From an uncultured Paraburkholderia sp. (lineage in GTDB: Bacteria > Pseudomonadota > Gammaproteobacteria > Burkholderiales > Burkholderiaceae), in assembly GCA_940747215.1 (NCBI GenBank), contig CALNWS010000006.1:1-64000 (forward strand): a stretch of 64,000 nucleotides of DNA, read 5' to 3'. The first letter of the stretch is position 1; each line of letters opens with the position of its first letter. Below are positions 1-11,663 of this stretch, in pieces. The position numbers were made by a program, and so were the translations under genes. The notes beneath the pieces are model-generated. The model was given only the letters and a program-made list of their open reading frames with translations, was not told the DNA's origin and did no database searches.

Positions 1-146
1 CACCAAGCAGTCCTCCGCATCCTGATCATGATCACCTTCACCATATAATCCATTGCCCGCGCAACGCCACCTTCCAAACTGATCACGGTCGCCAAAACGG
101 CCTGATCACCATCACCGAAATCCGCAAGATAGCGGCTCGAAGAGCT

Positions 147-883
147 TTACGTGCGCATGCGGTAACGGGTTTTAAATGAGCGGATAATCGCGTCGACCAT
201 TGTGCGGCGCACTTCCGGGCTCGCCGATTCGCCGACGATTATCGATTTCACTTCGCGCGCCACGAGCCACGCAATCACCATCAGCAGCAGACCCACGCCG
301 ATCGAACCGAGCGCGTCGAAAGAGGGATTGCCGGTAATCATCGTCAACAGCACGGCGACGAACGCGATGGTGAGGCCCGCGAGTGCCGCAATGTCTTCGC
401 CGGCCACGACCAGCAGATCGGATTTGCGCGTTCGCGAAACCAGCGCCACATGTTTTTGTCCGGATGCGTCTTGCGAATTTCCTTCACCGCGCCCCACAGT
501 GACAATGATTCGAGCACGACGGACACGCCGAGCACCACCAGTGCCACGAACGCATATTGCAGCGGCTCGCGCGCAATCAGCCGGTGCACGCCTTCATAAA
601 CGGAAAGCGCGCCGCCCACGAAAAACAGCAGCAACGCCAGGAGCAGAGAATAGAAATTGATTTCGCGTCCGCTACCCATCGGATGCAATGGGCTCGCGGG
701 CTTACGCGCCTCGCGCAGACCAAATAACAGGAGCAGTTGATTGCCGCAGTCGGCGGTGGAGTGAATGGCCTCGGCGAACATCGAGCCCGAACCGGTGAAG
801 GCTGCCGCAGTGTACTTGCAGATTGCTATGCCGAGATTGGCGACGAGAGCGCAGAAAATGGCTTTCGGCGATTCTTCTTTCAT
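147..883 (-). pseudogene. Cation diffusion facilitator transporter, frameshifted
   Basis: Remnant of a CDF-family (cation efflux) inner-membrane metal/proton antiporter. The start MKEESPKAIF at 883 is followed by the family's membrane segments, with SMFAEAIHS carrying the conserved small-residue/Asp-type metal-site region. At about 437 the frame shifts after NMWRWFRE and resumes as RKSDLLVVAGED, the GED region of the family. The C-terminal cytoplasmic domain is cut at FKTRYRMRT followed by TAA at 147, well short of the usual length of about 300 residues. Bases 1-146 hold no recognisable continuation. It lies downstream of the glutamate dehydrogenase gene on the same strand. The family is secure; the metal is not predictable. 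Confidence 0.8.
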
Positions 884-1041
884 CGTCGTGGCGTGGGTCC
901 GTGAGTGTGCAATGCGTTTTTGAAAAAAGGGCTGCGTGTTGCTTTCAGCCCCTATTATGGACACGCCGGGTTGCTTACGTCCAACGCCGGTGTGCCTTCG
1001 CTCTCTGCACACTCACCCACGAACGCCACGAACGCCCGCTG

Positions 1042-4000
1042 CTAGGCGCGTTCGAGCGCGGCCATCTCACGTACGATCACCAGCAACATCGAAAGGCTCG
1101 CGCCGCCCGTGGCGCGCAGATCCGCCAGCAGTCGCGCGTAACGGTCGAGTTGCGCCGCGCGTTTTTCGCGCCACGCTTCGACCAGTGCATCGGGCGTCGA
1201 GGCGTCGTCGGCATCGGCCAGCGTGCTCGTGGTGAGCGCGCGTTTCAGGCGCGCCAGCTCGGCGAGCGCCGTGGCACGCGCCAGCATGTCCCAATGCGTG
1301 GGCACCGGCAACGCGGCGGCATGTTCGCTGATCCAGCCATAGTTCAGCAACATGCCCAGCTCGAAATACACGCCCGCCACGAGTTCGAGGCTGCGTCCGC
1401 TGCTCGACGCCACTTCGGCGATGTCGAGCAACGCCGCCGAAATTTCGCCGCTCGCGATCCGCACGGCGAGTTCGCTATCCACACCGGCATCCGCGAGCAC
1501 ACGCTGACGCTCCGACAACGCCTCGAGATCCGCGCTCGGCAACAGCGTGGGCCATTGCGACGCGAGACGTTGCGACGCATCGCGGCAACGGGCAATCAGC
1601 GCCACCACATCGCCCTCGGCCACCGCGCCCGACTGGAACTGTCGCAGGAACCATAGCGCCAAGCGTTCGACGAGCCTCGCCACTTCGACGAACATGCGCG
1701 CCTGCACATCGTCGGCCACGCGGTTGTCGAGCGCGTCGATGCTGCTCCATACGTGGTCCAGATCGAACACGTAGCGCGCCATGATGCAAGCGCGCACGAT
1801 GTCGCCGGGTTGCGCGTCCGTCTCTTCCTCTTCCATCAGCCGATGCACGAATTCGCAACCCACGCGATTCACCAGCGCGTTCGTCAGATGCGTGGCGAGG
1901 ATTTCGCGGCGCAGCGGGTGACGTTGCATCGGCTCGCTGAAACGCTGGCGCAGCGGCTTCGGAAAGTACTCCACCACCATGTCGCCGACGAGCGGGTCTT
2001 CCGGCATCGACGATTCGAGCAGCGCGTCGTAGAACCACATCTTGCTATAGCGAGCAGCACCGCGCGCTCGGGCGTGGTGAACCCCTGTTTCACGGCCTGG
2101 CGTTCGGCAATCTCTTCGTCGCTCGGCAGAAATTCGATCACGCGATTGAGTCGCCCCGCGCGTTCGAGATACCGCATCAAACGCGCTTCCGCATCGAGCA
2201 GTTCGACGCCGTAGCGGCCCACAATCGAAAGCGCCTGCGTTTGATAGTAGTTGTCCTGCAGCACGAGCAGGCCCACTTCTTCGGTCATTTCGGCGAGCAA
2301 TTCATTGCGCTGCTTCTCGGTCATCTCGCCGTCGGTCACCACGAGTCCGAGCAGAATCTTGATGTTGACCTCGTGGTCCGAACAGTCGACGCCCGCCGAA
2401 TTGTCGATCGCATCGGTATTGATTCGGCCGCCGCGCTGCGCGAATTCGATGCGCCCGAGTTGCGTGAGGCCGAGATTGCCGCCTTCGGCCACGACCTTGC
2501 AACGCAGGTCGGTACCGTTCACGCGAATCACGTCGTTCGAGCGATCGCTTACCTGCAGATGCGTTTCGCGCGTCGCCTTCACATACGTGCCGATGCCACC
2601 GTTATAAAGCAGATCGACCGGCGCCTGAAGAATCGCGCGCATCAGTTCGTTGGGCGCGAGCGCCGGTGAACTGACGCCGAGCACCGCCTGCACCGCGGGC
2701 GAAAGCGGAATCGTCTTGGCACTGCGCGCAAACACACCGCCGCCCGCCGAGATCAGCGAAGGATCGTAGTCCGCCCAGCTGGAGCGATCGAGGCCGAAGA
2801 GGCGTCCACGTTCTGCAAGACTCACGGCCGTATCGGGATTCGGGTCGAGGAAGATATGACGATGATCGAACGCCGCGACGAGCCTGATATGCGGCGACAG
2901 CAGCATGCCGTTGCCGAACACGTCGCCCGACATATCGCCGATGCCGACCACGGTGAAGTCTTGTGTCTGCGTGTCGACGCCCATCTCGCGGAAATGCCGC
3001 TTCACAGATTCCCACGCGCCGCGCGCGGTGATCGCCATCTTCTTGTGGTCGTAGCCGACGGAGCCGCCCGACGCGAACGCGTCGTCGAGCCAAAAACCAT
3101 ACTCTTGAGAAATCACGTTGGCGTAGTCGGAGAACGTGGCCGTGCCCTTGTCCGCGGCCACGACGAGATACGGGTCGTCGGGATCGTGACGCACCACGTC
3201 GGGAGGCGGCACGACGGTCGTGCCCGCGAGGTTGTCGGTGAGATCGAGCAGGCCGCGCAGGAACGTCTAATAGCACGCCACGCCTTCGCGCATCCATGCA
3301 TCGCGTTCGGCGAGCGGCGGCGGATTCTTCACGACGAAGCCGCCTTTCGAACCTACCGGCACGATCATCACGTTCTTAACCATCTGCGCCTTCATCAGGC
3401 CGAGTACTTCCGTGCGGAAATCTTCACGACGATCCGACCAGCGCAAGCCGCCGCGCGCTACGCGTCCGCCGCGCAAATGCACGCCTTCCACACGCGGCGA
3501 ATAAACCCATATTTCGAACATCGGCTTCGGCTCCGGCAAACCGGAAACCTGCGATGGATCGAATTTGAAGGATAGGTACGGCTTCGGATGACCATTCCCG
3601 TCGAAGCGATAGTAGTTCGTGCGCTGCGTGGCCTTGATCACGTCGAGGAACTGCCGCAGGATGCGGTCTTCGTCGAGATTGGTTACCTGATCGAGCGCGC
3701 CTTCGATCTTCGCCAGCAGAGCTTCGACGCTCGCTTCGCGCGCATCGCCGAGTACGGGATTGAAACGCGCGATGAACAGTTCGACCAGCATGCGCGCTAT
3801 CGCAGGATTGCCGGTCACGGCGCGTTCGATATACGCGTCGCTGAACGTGGAGCCCACCTGCCGCAAATACTTCGCATACGCACACAGTATCGTCACCTCG
3901 CGCGCATTCAGTTGCGTGCGCAGCACGAGGAGGTTGAAGTCGTCGCTTTCAATTGCGCCTGTCCACACCTGCTCGAATGTTTCTTCGAACAAGGCCTTGA

Positions 4001-5886
4001 CACGTTCTATGTCGAACTCAGCGTCGTCGGCGAGTTCGAGACCGAAGTCATGAATCCATGCAGGTGTCGCGCCCGGCGCTTCGATCAGATAAGGACGTTC
4101 TTCATCCACGCGCACGCCGAGATGCTCGAGCATCGGCAGACTGCGCGAGAGCGCGATCGGCAAACCCGCGCGATAGACCTTGAAGCGGAATGCACGCGGC
4201 CCTGCCTCGATCAGCCGGTACAGGTTCATCGCAAGTTTCTCGCTGCCCTGCACGCGTTCGATCAGTTCGATATCGCGCACTGCCGTGCGTGCGGGATAGT
4301 CGTCGCGATAGCCGGCCGGAAACGAATCGCCGTAATGCTGCAACAGGCGATTGCCCTGTTCCTCGCCGAACGCGTCCAGCAATGCGTCGGCGAGATCGTC
4401 CTGCCAGCGGCGCGCCACCTGCACGAGCCGCGCTTCGAGTTCGCGCGTATCGACATTGGGCATGCCGTCCGGTTTCGCATGCACGACGAAATGAATGCGC
4501 GCGAGCGTCGACTCGGACAGGAGCGGCGTGAACTCCACGCTGTCGCCGTTGAATGCTTCCGCCAGCAGGTTCGCAATGCGTTGACGCAAATCGGTGTTGT
4601 ACTTGTCGCGCGGCACGAATACGAGGCACGACACGAAACGATCGAAACGGTCGCGCCGCACGAAGAGGCGAGTGCGCTGATGCTCCTGCAAACGCAACAC
4701 ACCGAGCGCGGTGTCGTAAAGCTGGTTCTCGTCGGTCTGGAACAGTTCGTCGCGCGGATAGGTTTCGAGCACCGTCACGAGCGATTTCGCGAGATGCCCT
4801 TTCGGCAGAAATCCCGCGCGCCGCACGATGTTCGCGCATTTGCGCCGCACGATCGGAATTTCCGAAGCCGACACGAAATATGCGGTAGACGTGTAGAGCC
4901 CGATGAAACGCCGCTCGCCGGTCACCTTGCCGTCCGGACCCGTCAGCTTGATGCCGACGTAATCCAGATAGCCGGGACGATGCACGGTCGCGCGCGAATT
5001 GGCCTTGGTGAGAAAGATCGGCGACGAACCGGTGATGATGCCCGCGGCGGCCGGCGGCAGTGGAGTGACTTCGTCGGCACCGACAGGCCGCAATGCATCT
5101 CGCAAAATACCGAGGCCCGAGCCCGGCACCGCACGCAGCCCGTAGCCAATGTCGTGCTGCACCAATTCGTAGTCGCGCTGGCCGAGGAACGTGAAATGAT
5201 CGGCCACCATCCATTCGAGAAACGCGCGCTTCCACGCCGTCAGGGCCGGCCTCGCCGGCCTTCATGCCTTTGATCGTGACGCGCTCTGTCTCGACGATCT
5301 TTTGCCAGTCCTCCACCGCGGCGCGCACGTCGCGCAGCACGCGCGCAATGTCGTCGCGCAACGCGTCGAGTTTTGCCGCATCGCCGCAACGGTCCACTTC
5401 GAAGTGAATGAACGACGTGAGATGCGAGCGCGTGTCGGCCGATTCTTCCGCGCCCTGGCTCACGCGCGCGATGCTGCCATCCGGCGCGCGCCAGATGCGA
5501 AACACCGGATGCACGACCGAATGCAGCGCGAGCCCGCGGCGGTTCACGGCCATCGAAACCGAATCGACGAGAAACGGCATGTCGTCGTTGACGATTTCGG
5601 CTACCGTGTGATCGGAATGCCATCCGTGCTGTTCGAGGATCGGGTTATAGACGCGCAGCCGCTCGGTACCCGGCGCGAAGCGCTGCGCCGTTTGCCAGTG
5701 TGCAAGTGCAGCGCCGTAGAGATCGTCAACGGAGCGGCTTTGCAGATCGTCGGTGTCGACGAAATCGTAGTAGTGCCGCAGGAAGGGTTCGACAACCTCG
5801 AACGTCGGTTCCGGTAATCGTCCTCGCGCGAATTCAACAACATCGTTCAGCAAGTGCGTGACGGCTTCTTCATTCTTGGCCTGCAT
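1042..5886 (-). pseudogene. gdhB: NAD-specific glutamate dehydrogenase (large GDH180 type), broken
   Basis: Catabolic NAD-dependent glutamate dehydrogenase (glutamate to 2-oxoglutarate and ammonia), large type. The span of 1615 codons from MQAKNEEAV (5886) to the TAG at 1042 equals the family's normal length, so little DNA has been lost. Three lesions are visible: a frameshift near 5240 just before MVADHFTFLGQRDY, an in-frame TAG at 3267-3269 (ACY-stop-TFLRGLL), and a frameshift near 2050 before MWFYDALLE. The catalytic region ([29 protein letters not shown]) is otherwise well preserved, which suggests recent inactivation. An in-frame ATG exists upstream at 5955; 5886 is preferred because MQAKNEEAV matches the usual start of the family. 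Confidence 0.9.
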
Positions 5887-6047
5887 GATCCCCCCGGCTG
5901 GCGGCATTGGCGGTATGACGTGATTCGCATGCATCGTAGAAGGGGAATTATGCACCTGCCACCCGCAAAGCGACCGAAGAGCGCACTAGGGTAATACCCG
6001 CTGACCCGTGCGAGCCTATGGCGTGCGGGTTTGCACACGCTGCGGGT

Positions 6048-6824
6048 TCAGGTTGCGCTGTCGGCGCGAGCGGGTTCGGGCGCGAGCCACGCCCGCACCT
6101 GCGCACTCGTCCACACGGGATCGTCGTGCGGCAGATCGTGGCTGGCCGAAGCGTGTTCCGCATGCGCCGCGCCCCACGCCGTCGCGACGTTGGCGGAACA
6201 TACCGGATCGACGAGACGGTCTTCACGCGAGGAAAGTATCAGGAGCAGGCATTGCGGCCGCGTGGCGGCCGCTGTGAAGCGCGCCGCCGCCCGCAGTTGC
6301 CGCAGCGCATTGCCGCGCGTCATGGGCGCGCTGCGCCGGATCTCGCACCATGTGCGGAGGTCGGCCTCGAATGTGTCAGTGTTATTGCAGGTGAGCCGGT
6401 GGATCACGCGCTCGACGCGTTCGGCATCGCGCCAATGCCTTGCCACACCGAGCAGAGCGGGCCACGCTGCCGGGCGCAAACGCTCCTGCATCCGGCTGAA
6501 CGGTCGCATGCTCATATTGACGAGCACGAGCCGCTCGATGTCGTGCGGATAGCGCTGCGCCCATTGCGTCGCCACCATGCCGCCGAGCGACATCGCGAAC
6601 ACGTTGAAAGGTCCTGTCGCTCCCATGCGTTTCGCCGTGTCGCGCACGAACTCGATCATGCCGGCGACTTGAGCCGGCGCGCGCAAACCGGCAAATTCGC
6701 CATTGCCCGGCAAATCGATCAGTAAAAGATGGTGGGCATTCACCGCGTCGCGCAGCAATTCGGGTAGACGTCCCCAGTGACGCGCCTCGCGCGTGAGACC
6801 GCGTAGCAAGATCCACGTGCTCAT
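6048..6824 (-). CDS. Alpha/beta-fold hydrolase
   Basis: Intact 258-residue serine hydrolase of the alpha/beta fold. The nucleophile elbow is FAMSLGGM (Ser79), the acid is probably Asp202 in SSREDRL, and the base is His229 or His233 near SASHDLPHDD. The oxyanion region sits near the N-terminus (LLRGLTRE). No signal peptide is visible, so it is probably cytoplasmic. Its ATG overlaps the stop codon of the M14 peptidase gene by four bases (ATGA), so the two are probably translationally coupled. Substrate unknown. It is one of the few undamaged genes in this part of the window, together with its partner. Confidence 0.85.
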   Translation of the reverse strand: MSTWILLRGLTREARHWGRLPELLRDAVNAHHLLLIDLPGNGEFAGLRAPAQVAGMIEFVRDTAKRMGATGPFNVFAMSLGGMVATQWAQRYPHDIERLVLVNMSMRPFSRMQERLRPAAWPALLGVARHWRDAERVERVIHRLTCNNTDTFEADLRTWCEIRRSAPMTRGNALRQLRAAARFTAAATRPQCLLLILSSREDRLVDPVCSANVATAWGAAHAEHASASHDLPHDDPVWTSAQVRAWLAPEPARADSAT

Positions 6825-7852
6825 GCGCGGCGCTCGCTATACCAGTGGTCGATCGCGCTTTGCAGCAACTGCTCGCGCCGGTTGCCTTGCGGCAGCCACC
6901 GCTGCGACGAGAACACCGCGCGCGAGAAAGTCGAGCAGATTCGCGGACGCCGCAGCACACGCGCGGTTCGATGCGCCTTCACCGGATTGAACATGCCCTG
7001 CCGCGAAAAAAGTTGCCTCGGGTTCTTCTTGATCCACAGCCATGAGCCGAGTTCGAGTGTCATCGGCAGAAAGACATTCGATGACGGCGCGCGGTCGTAT
7101 GCGAAATCCCACAGATCGCCATGCAACAGATATTGATGGCTTTGCGGTTCGAACTGATAGCCATGATGCGGATGCGCACGTTCGAACATCGTCTTCAGCA
7201 CATACATTTCCGGCAGATGCGGCATGAGCGAGCGCGTGCGCGCATACGGAAACCAGATGCTGTCGCTCCAACCGCAACCGGAATGGCAATCGAGGGCAAT
7301 GCTCAACGGACGCCAAGCCAGTTGACCCTCCACCACGCGTAAGAGTGCAGCGGCCTCGACTTCCATCGGCTCACCTTCGCGGCCCCGATACCACGGCAGC
7401 CACGCACCCACGCGCTGACCGCCCGCAAGAATGGGCACGCGCGCATCGGCATTCTGCGACGCGTTGCGCATCAGATCGACGCCATTCGGATTCGCGCGCG
7501 TGGCCGCCCACATGCCACTTGGATTAACGATCAGCATAAAAATCAGACGAATCGATTGTAACTGGCGCACCAGCAGTTCGTCCCATTCGAGACGAGCGAG
7601 CAACGCACGCATGTAGTCGAGCACGAGTTGCGAGCCGATCCGCTCGAGCCCGTGAATACCGCCGAAGAAACCGATGGCAGGCGCGAGCGGGTCCGTCGAA
7701 CCGATGCTCGCCGTGTACACGGAGAACTGCCGCCCGCACACCGTCGCATCGCAGACGGCCTGAATCTCGAAGCTCACACTGCCTTGGTCGAGGATGGTTT
7801 TGAGGTCTTCGTACTCCGCAAAACTGTCGGGAAGAAAACTCAACGGCTGCAT
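6821..7852 (-). CDS. M14-family zinc carboxypeptidase
   Basis: Intact 343-residue protein of the M14 metallocarboxypeptidase/deacylase family. Zinc ligands are readable as His67 and Glu70 in GGIHGLERIG and His190 in ALDCHSGCG; the catalytic Glu is about residue 267 in MTLELGSW. The start at MQPLSFLP (7852) is chosen because the family domain begins soon after it; the frame stays open upstream to 7930 but without recognisable sequence. No clear signal peptide. It overlaps the alpha/beta hydrolase gene by four bases. The substrate is unknown (peptides, or amino acids released from conjugates); the paired hydrolase suggests a two-step degradation, which is inference. Confidence 0.82.
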   Translation of the reverse strand: MQPLSFLPDSFAEYEDLKTILDQGSVSFEIQAVCDATVCGRQFSVYTASIGSTDPLAPAIGFFGGIHGLERIGSQLVLDYMRALLARLEWDELLVRQLQSIRLIFMLIVNPSGMWAATRANPNGVDLMRNASQNADARVPILAGGQRVGAWLPWYRGREGEPMEVEAAALLRVVEGQLAWRPLSIALDCHSGCGWSDSIWFPYARTRSLMPHLPEMYVLKTMFERAHPHHGYQFEPQSHQYLLHGDLWDFAYDRAPSSNVFLPMTLELGSWLWIKKNPRQLFSRQGMFNPVKAHRTARVLRRPRICSTFSRAVFSSQRWLPQGNRREQLLQSAIDHWYSERRA

Positions 7853-8141
7853 GACGACGGCGAAAAAGAACTGCAAGGTTATTGGGGTACGGCACGCCAA
7901 ATGACGCAATATAGCCTGGCTGCGCACCATCCTGCTGAACCCGCACCGTTAATGCGAAAGATGTCATACGGGTGTCATTTTTTCTTCGATCGAATGACTT
8001 CAAATTGCCATTCAGACGACGCAAAAAAGGCATGACAAGATATAGTTGTCTAGATGTTACGATGCCTTCACTCAACCGTCACAGACGCTTCCTAGCATGA
8101 GCCCCACACATGCTGGCGCGGCCGGATGCATCAGGGGTACT

Positions 8142-8664
8142 ATGGAAGCAATTCGGGAAGCGATTCACATCGAACGGTTGAGCAAGACATTCGCGAGCGG
8201 CCGCAAGGCGCTCGACAAAATCGACCTGCGCGTGCAGCCTGGCGAGATGGTCGTGCTGATCGGCGCATCGGGTTCGGGCAAGTCGACGCTCCTGCGGCAC
8301 ATCGCGGGCTTCACCGCGTCGGACGCGCAACCGTCGCAGATTTCGATTCTCGGCCGCCCTATTCAACAGAACGGCAAGATCGTGCGTGAGGTGCGCAGCA
8401 TCCGGCGCGACATCGGCTTCGTGTTCCAGCAATTCAATCTGGTGAGCCGTCTCTCCGTAGAAAGCAATGTGCTGATCGGCGCGCTGTCGCGTCTGCCGTT
8501 GTGGGGTCGTTTGACCGGGCGTTTTCCGCGCGCGGAACGCATGCTCTCGATGGCCGCGCTCACCGAAGTCGGGATCGGCGAACACTCGTACGAACGCGCA
8601 TCGAATCTTTCCGGCGGCCAGCAGCAACGCGCGCGCATCGTGCTCGCCGACGAACCGATCGCAT
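8142..8664 (+). pseudogene. phnC: Phosphonate ABC transporter ATPase PhnC, 3'-truncated
   Basis: N-terminal two thirds of a PhnC-type ATPase. An AGGGG ribosome-binding site lies just before ATG 8142. Walker A is GASGSGKST, the Q-loop is FVFQQFN, the signature is LSGGQQQR and Walker B is VLADEP. Two deletions are visible. One is small and in frame: the roughly ten residues (ALARAL type) normally between QQQR and the Walker B strand are missing. The other removes everything after PIAS and joins the gene directly to the 3' end of the opposing MocR gene at about 8664. The D-loop and H-loop are lost, so it cannot be a working ATPase. No phnDE partners are present. Confidence 0.85.
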
Positions 8665-10141
8665 CGGCCAGCGTGCCGAACGCCGGTGCGATCTCTTCAT
8701 CCGGCACGCATGCGTGCCGATCAGCAGACCTGACGGTGCCCGCGCAGGCTCCGCGTAATAGCCCGACAACGACCGCACGACGATGTTGCGCTCCAGCGCC
8801 ACGCTCGCCACGAGTCGGTCTTCGCTGCCTTCGGACAATTTCATCACGAGATGCAGACCGGCGTCGCCGCCCATGGCCGGCAGCGCGTCGCCGTAGCGCT
8901 GCGTGGCGGCGTCGAGCAACGTCTGACGCCGCTGCCCGTAGAGCGTGCGCATCTTGCAGATATGCGACGTGAAATGCCCCTCGGCGATGAACTCCGCGAG
9001 CATCGCCTGCTGCAGCAACTGCCCTTCGCGATAAAGCTCGGCGCTCGCGGTCGCGAAACTTTCCGCGAGCGCTTCTGGCACCACGATATAGCCAATGCGC
9101 AAGCCGGGAAAAAGTGTTTTGCCGAAACTCCCCACGTAGATCACCTGCCCTGACGTATCCAGTCCTTGCAATGAAGCAAGCGGCCGGCTGCCGTAGCGGA
9201 ACTCGCTGTCGTAGTCGTCCTCGATGATCCAGCACTGGTTCTGGCGCACATATTCGAGCAGCATGCGGCGGCGCGCGAGGCTCATCACCGTGCCGAGCGG
9301 ATATTGGTGCGACGGCGTGACGAGCATCAGCTTGGGCGGTTGCGTCAGGTCGTCGGCGGACGGGTTAATGCCTTCGTCGTCCACCGCGATCGGACGCGAT
9401 TGCAGGCCGGATAAGTGCAGCACGCTGCGCACGCTCCAATGCACGGGTCTTCGGTCCAGATCACGTCGCCCGGATCGGACAGCAGACGCACCGCGAGGTC
9501 AACGGACTGGTGAATGCCCGTCGTGATAATGATCTGCTCCGGCGTGCAGCGCACCGAGCGCGACGTGCGCAGATAGTCCGCGAGCGCATGCCGCAGCGAC
9601 GCAAGACCGCCGCCCGGCGCATACGTCAGCAGATCGGGACGAGGCCGTCGCCAGTACTTGTTATGCAGACGACTCCACACGCGTGCCGGAAAACGCGTGA
9701 CATCCGGCACGCCCGGCATGAACGCGTCCCACTGACGTTTCGAGACGCCCGCGCCCGCGATCAGCCGCGCGCCGCGCCGCGCATGGACAGCGCCCGCCAC
9801 GCCTGCAGCGGCGGCGGCTCGGGACACAGCATCTCGGGCGAGTCCGCGTCCGGCGCTCCGACGATCTCGTCCGGCGCGCTGTAGGCGACGAACGTGCCGC
9901 GGCCGGTAGCCGAACTCACGTAGCCTTCGAGCGCGAGTTGCTCGTACACCTGCGTGACGGTATTGCGCCCCATGCCCAGTTCCTGCGCGAGCAAACGCGA
10001 CGACGGCACCTTGGTGCCCGCAGGCAATTCGCGCGACAGGATCGCCTGCTGCAATAGCCGGTGCAGTTGACGGTAGATCGGCTGGCCGTTTCCGCGATCA
10101 AGACGCTGCGCCAGCCAGTCGGACAACACGCTCGCGCGCAT
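8665..10141 (-). pseudogene. MocR-type GntR/aminotransferase regulator (GabR-like), broken
   Basis: MocR-family regulator: an N-terminal GntR winged helix (PIYRQLHRLLQQAI, LGMGRNTVTQVYEQL) followed by a fold-type I aminotransferase domain with the PLP lysine in SFGKTLFPG. ATG at 10141. Frameshifts occur near 9780 (in the linker), near 9440 and near 8700, and the last codons abut the phnC fragment ([14 protein letters not shown]). It is divergent from gabT with a perfect palindrome between them, so by analogy with GabR/PdxR it probably sensed a PLP adduct of GABA and controlled gabTD. Now non-functional as read. Confidence 0.85.
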
Positions 10142-10163
10142 GATTGGCTCCTACATTTTTATT

Positions 10164-10192
10164 GATCTGGCTCTAAAACTAAGAGCCAGATC
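10164..10192. promoter_or_regulatory. 11-bp perfect inverted repeat, probable operator for gabTD/MocR
   Basis: GATCTGGCTCT at 10164-10174 and its exact reverse complement AGAGCCAGATC at 10182-10192, separated by AAAACTA. It lies between the divergent MocR regulator (ATG 10141) and gabT (ATG 10279). A further partial copy, TTGGCTCCT, lies at the regulator's start (10144-10152). Symmetry and position fit an autoregulatory operator; binding is inferred. Confidence 0.6.
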
Positions 10193-10278
10193 TCATTATA
10201 GTCGCTCCATGTGCCGCACCGTGGGCCACGACCACAGCCGGCTTGCGCACAACCAGAGAGCCATGAGAAGCGATTGGA

Positions 10279-11568
10279 ATGACCGTCAAGAACGCAGAAC
10301 TGAAGAGCCGCAAGGATGCCGCCACGCCGCGCGGCGTCGGCGTTATGTGCGATTTTTACGTGGAGCGCGCTGAAAACGCCGAGCTGTGGGACGTCGAAGG
10401 CCGCCGTTTCATCAACTTCGCGGCGGGCATCACGGTGTGCAATACGGGCCACCGTCATCCGAAGATCGTGGCTGCGATCCGCGAGCAACTCGACCACTTC
10501 ACGCACACGGCGTATCAGATCGTGCCTTACGCGTCGTACGTCGAACTCGCTGAAAAGATCAACGAGCGTGCGCCGGGCGACTATCCGAAGAAAACCGCTT
10601 TCTTCACGACCGGCACCGAAGCCGTCGAAAACGCCATCAAGATTGCCCGCGCCGCAACCGGCCGTCCGGGCGTGATCGCGTTCACGGGCGGCTTCCACGG
10701 TCGCACGCTGATGGGCGTGGCGCTCACCGGCAAGGTCGCGCCGTACAAGATCGGCTTCGGCCCGTTCTCTTCGGACGTGTTCCATGCACCGTTCCCGAAT
10801 CCACTGCACGGCGTGACCACCGCGGATTCGTTGAAGCACATCGAGTATCTGTTCAAGGCCGACATCGATCCGAAGCGCGTGGCCGCGATCATTTTCGAAC
10901 CGGTTCAGGGCGAAGACGGTTTCTATCCGGCACCGGCCGAATTCGTGTGCGCGCTGCGCAAGATCTGTAACGAACACGGCATCCTGCTGATCGCCGACGA
11001 AGTGCAAACCGGCTTCGCACGTACCGGCAAGCTCTTCGCGATGCACCACTACGACGTCGTGCCCGATCTGATGACGATGGCCAAGAGCCTCGCCGGCGGC
11101 ATGCCGCTGTCGGGCGTGGTCGGCCACGCCGACGTGATGGACGCGGCGGCGCCCGGCGGTCTCGGCGGCACGTATGCGGGCAACCCGCTCGCGCTGGCCG
11201 CCGCGCACGCGGTGCTCAACATCATCGACGAAGAGAATCTGTGCGAGCGCACCACGACGCTTGGCGACCGCATCAAGGCGAAGTTCGTCGCGCTGCAAAG
11301 CGATGTGCCGCAAATCGCCGACGTGCGCGGCCCGGGCGGCATGGTGGCCGTCGAATTCTGCAAGGCGGGCAGCGCCGAACCGGACGTGGAACTCACGAAG
11401 CGCATCCAGACGCGCGCGCTGGAGCTCGGCCTGCTGTTGCTGGTGTGAGGCGTGTACTCGAACGTCGTGCGCTTCCTGTTCCCGCTCACCATTCAGGACG
11501 CCGTGTTCGAAGAAGCACTGGCGATTCTCGAAGACATCATCAAGGACAGCGTCGCCGTCGCCGCATAA
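10279..11568 (+). pseudogene. gabT: 4-aminobutyrate--2-oxoglutarate transaminase, late nonsense codon
   Basis: GABA aminotransferase (GABA plus 2-oxoglutarate to succinate semialdehyde plus glutamate), class III PLP enzyme. The frame is 429 sense positions long and continuous except for one TGA at 11446-11448, in the position of the conserved Cys of the ...CGVYSNV... strand. PLP-site features precede it: TTGTEAVENA, FHGRT, LLIADEVQTGF and the lysine in MAKSLAGGMP. The missing last 40 residues form part of the small domain, so the protein is probably inactive. gabD follows after 95 bases, in an operon with the palindrome upstream. Confidence 0.88.
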
Positions 11569-11663
11569 GGCTGACGCATTAACGGAACGCGCACGCGCCG
11601 CACGCCTTCACAGGTGCGGCGCGCCCACATGATCGAATTGAAACATAGAAGAGCAGAACGCAC

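Noticed and set aside
3588..5273. Long open frame of 561 codons on the plus strand opposite the glutamate dehydrogenase gene
   Set aside because: It is the complement of a high-GC coding sequence; its composition is Arg/His-rich and matches no family, while the minus strand reads as GDH.
11446..11448. Selenocysteine at the TGA in gabT, since it replaces a Cys codon
   Set aside because: No SECIS-like hairpin is evident just downstream, no selenoprotein is known in this family, and surrounding genes show ordinary nonsense mutations.
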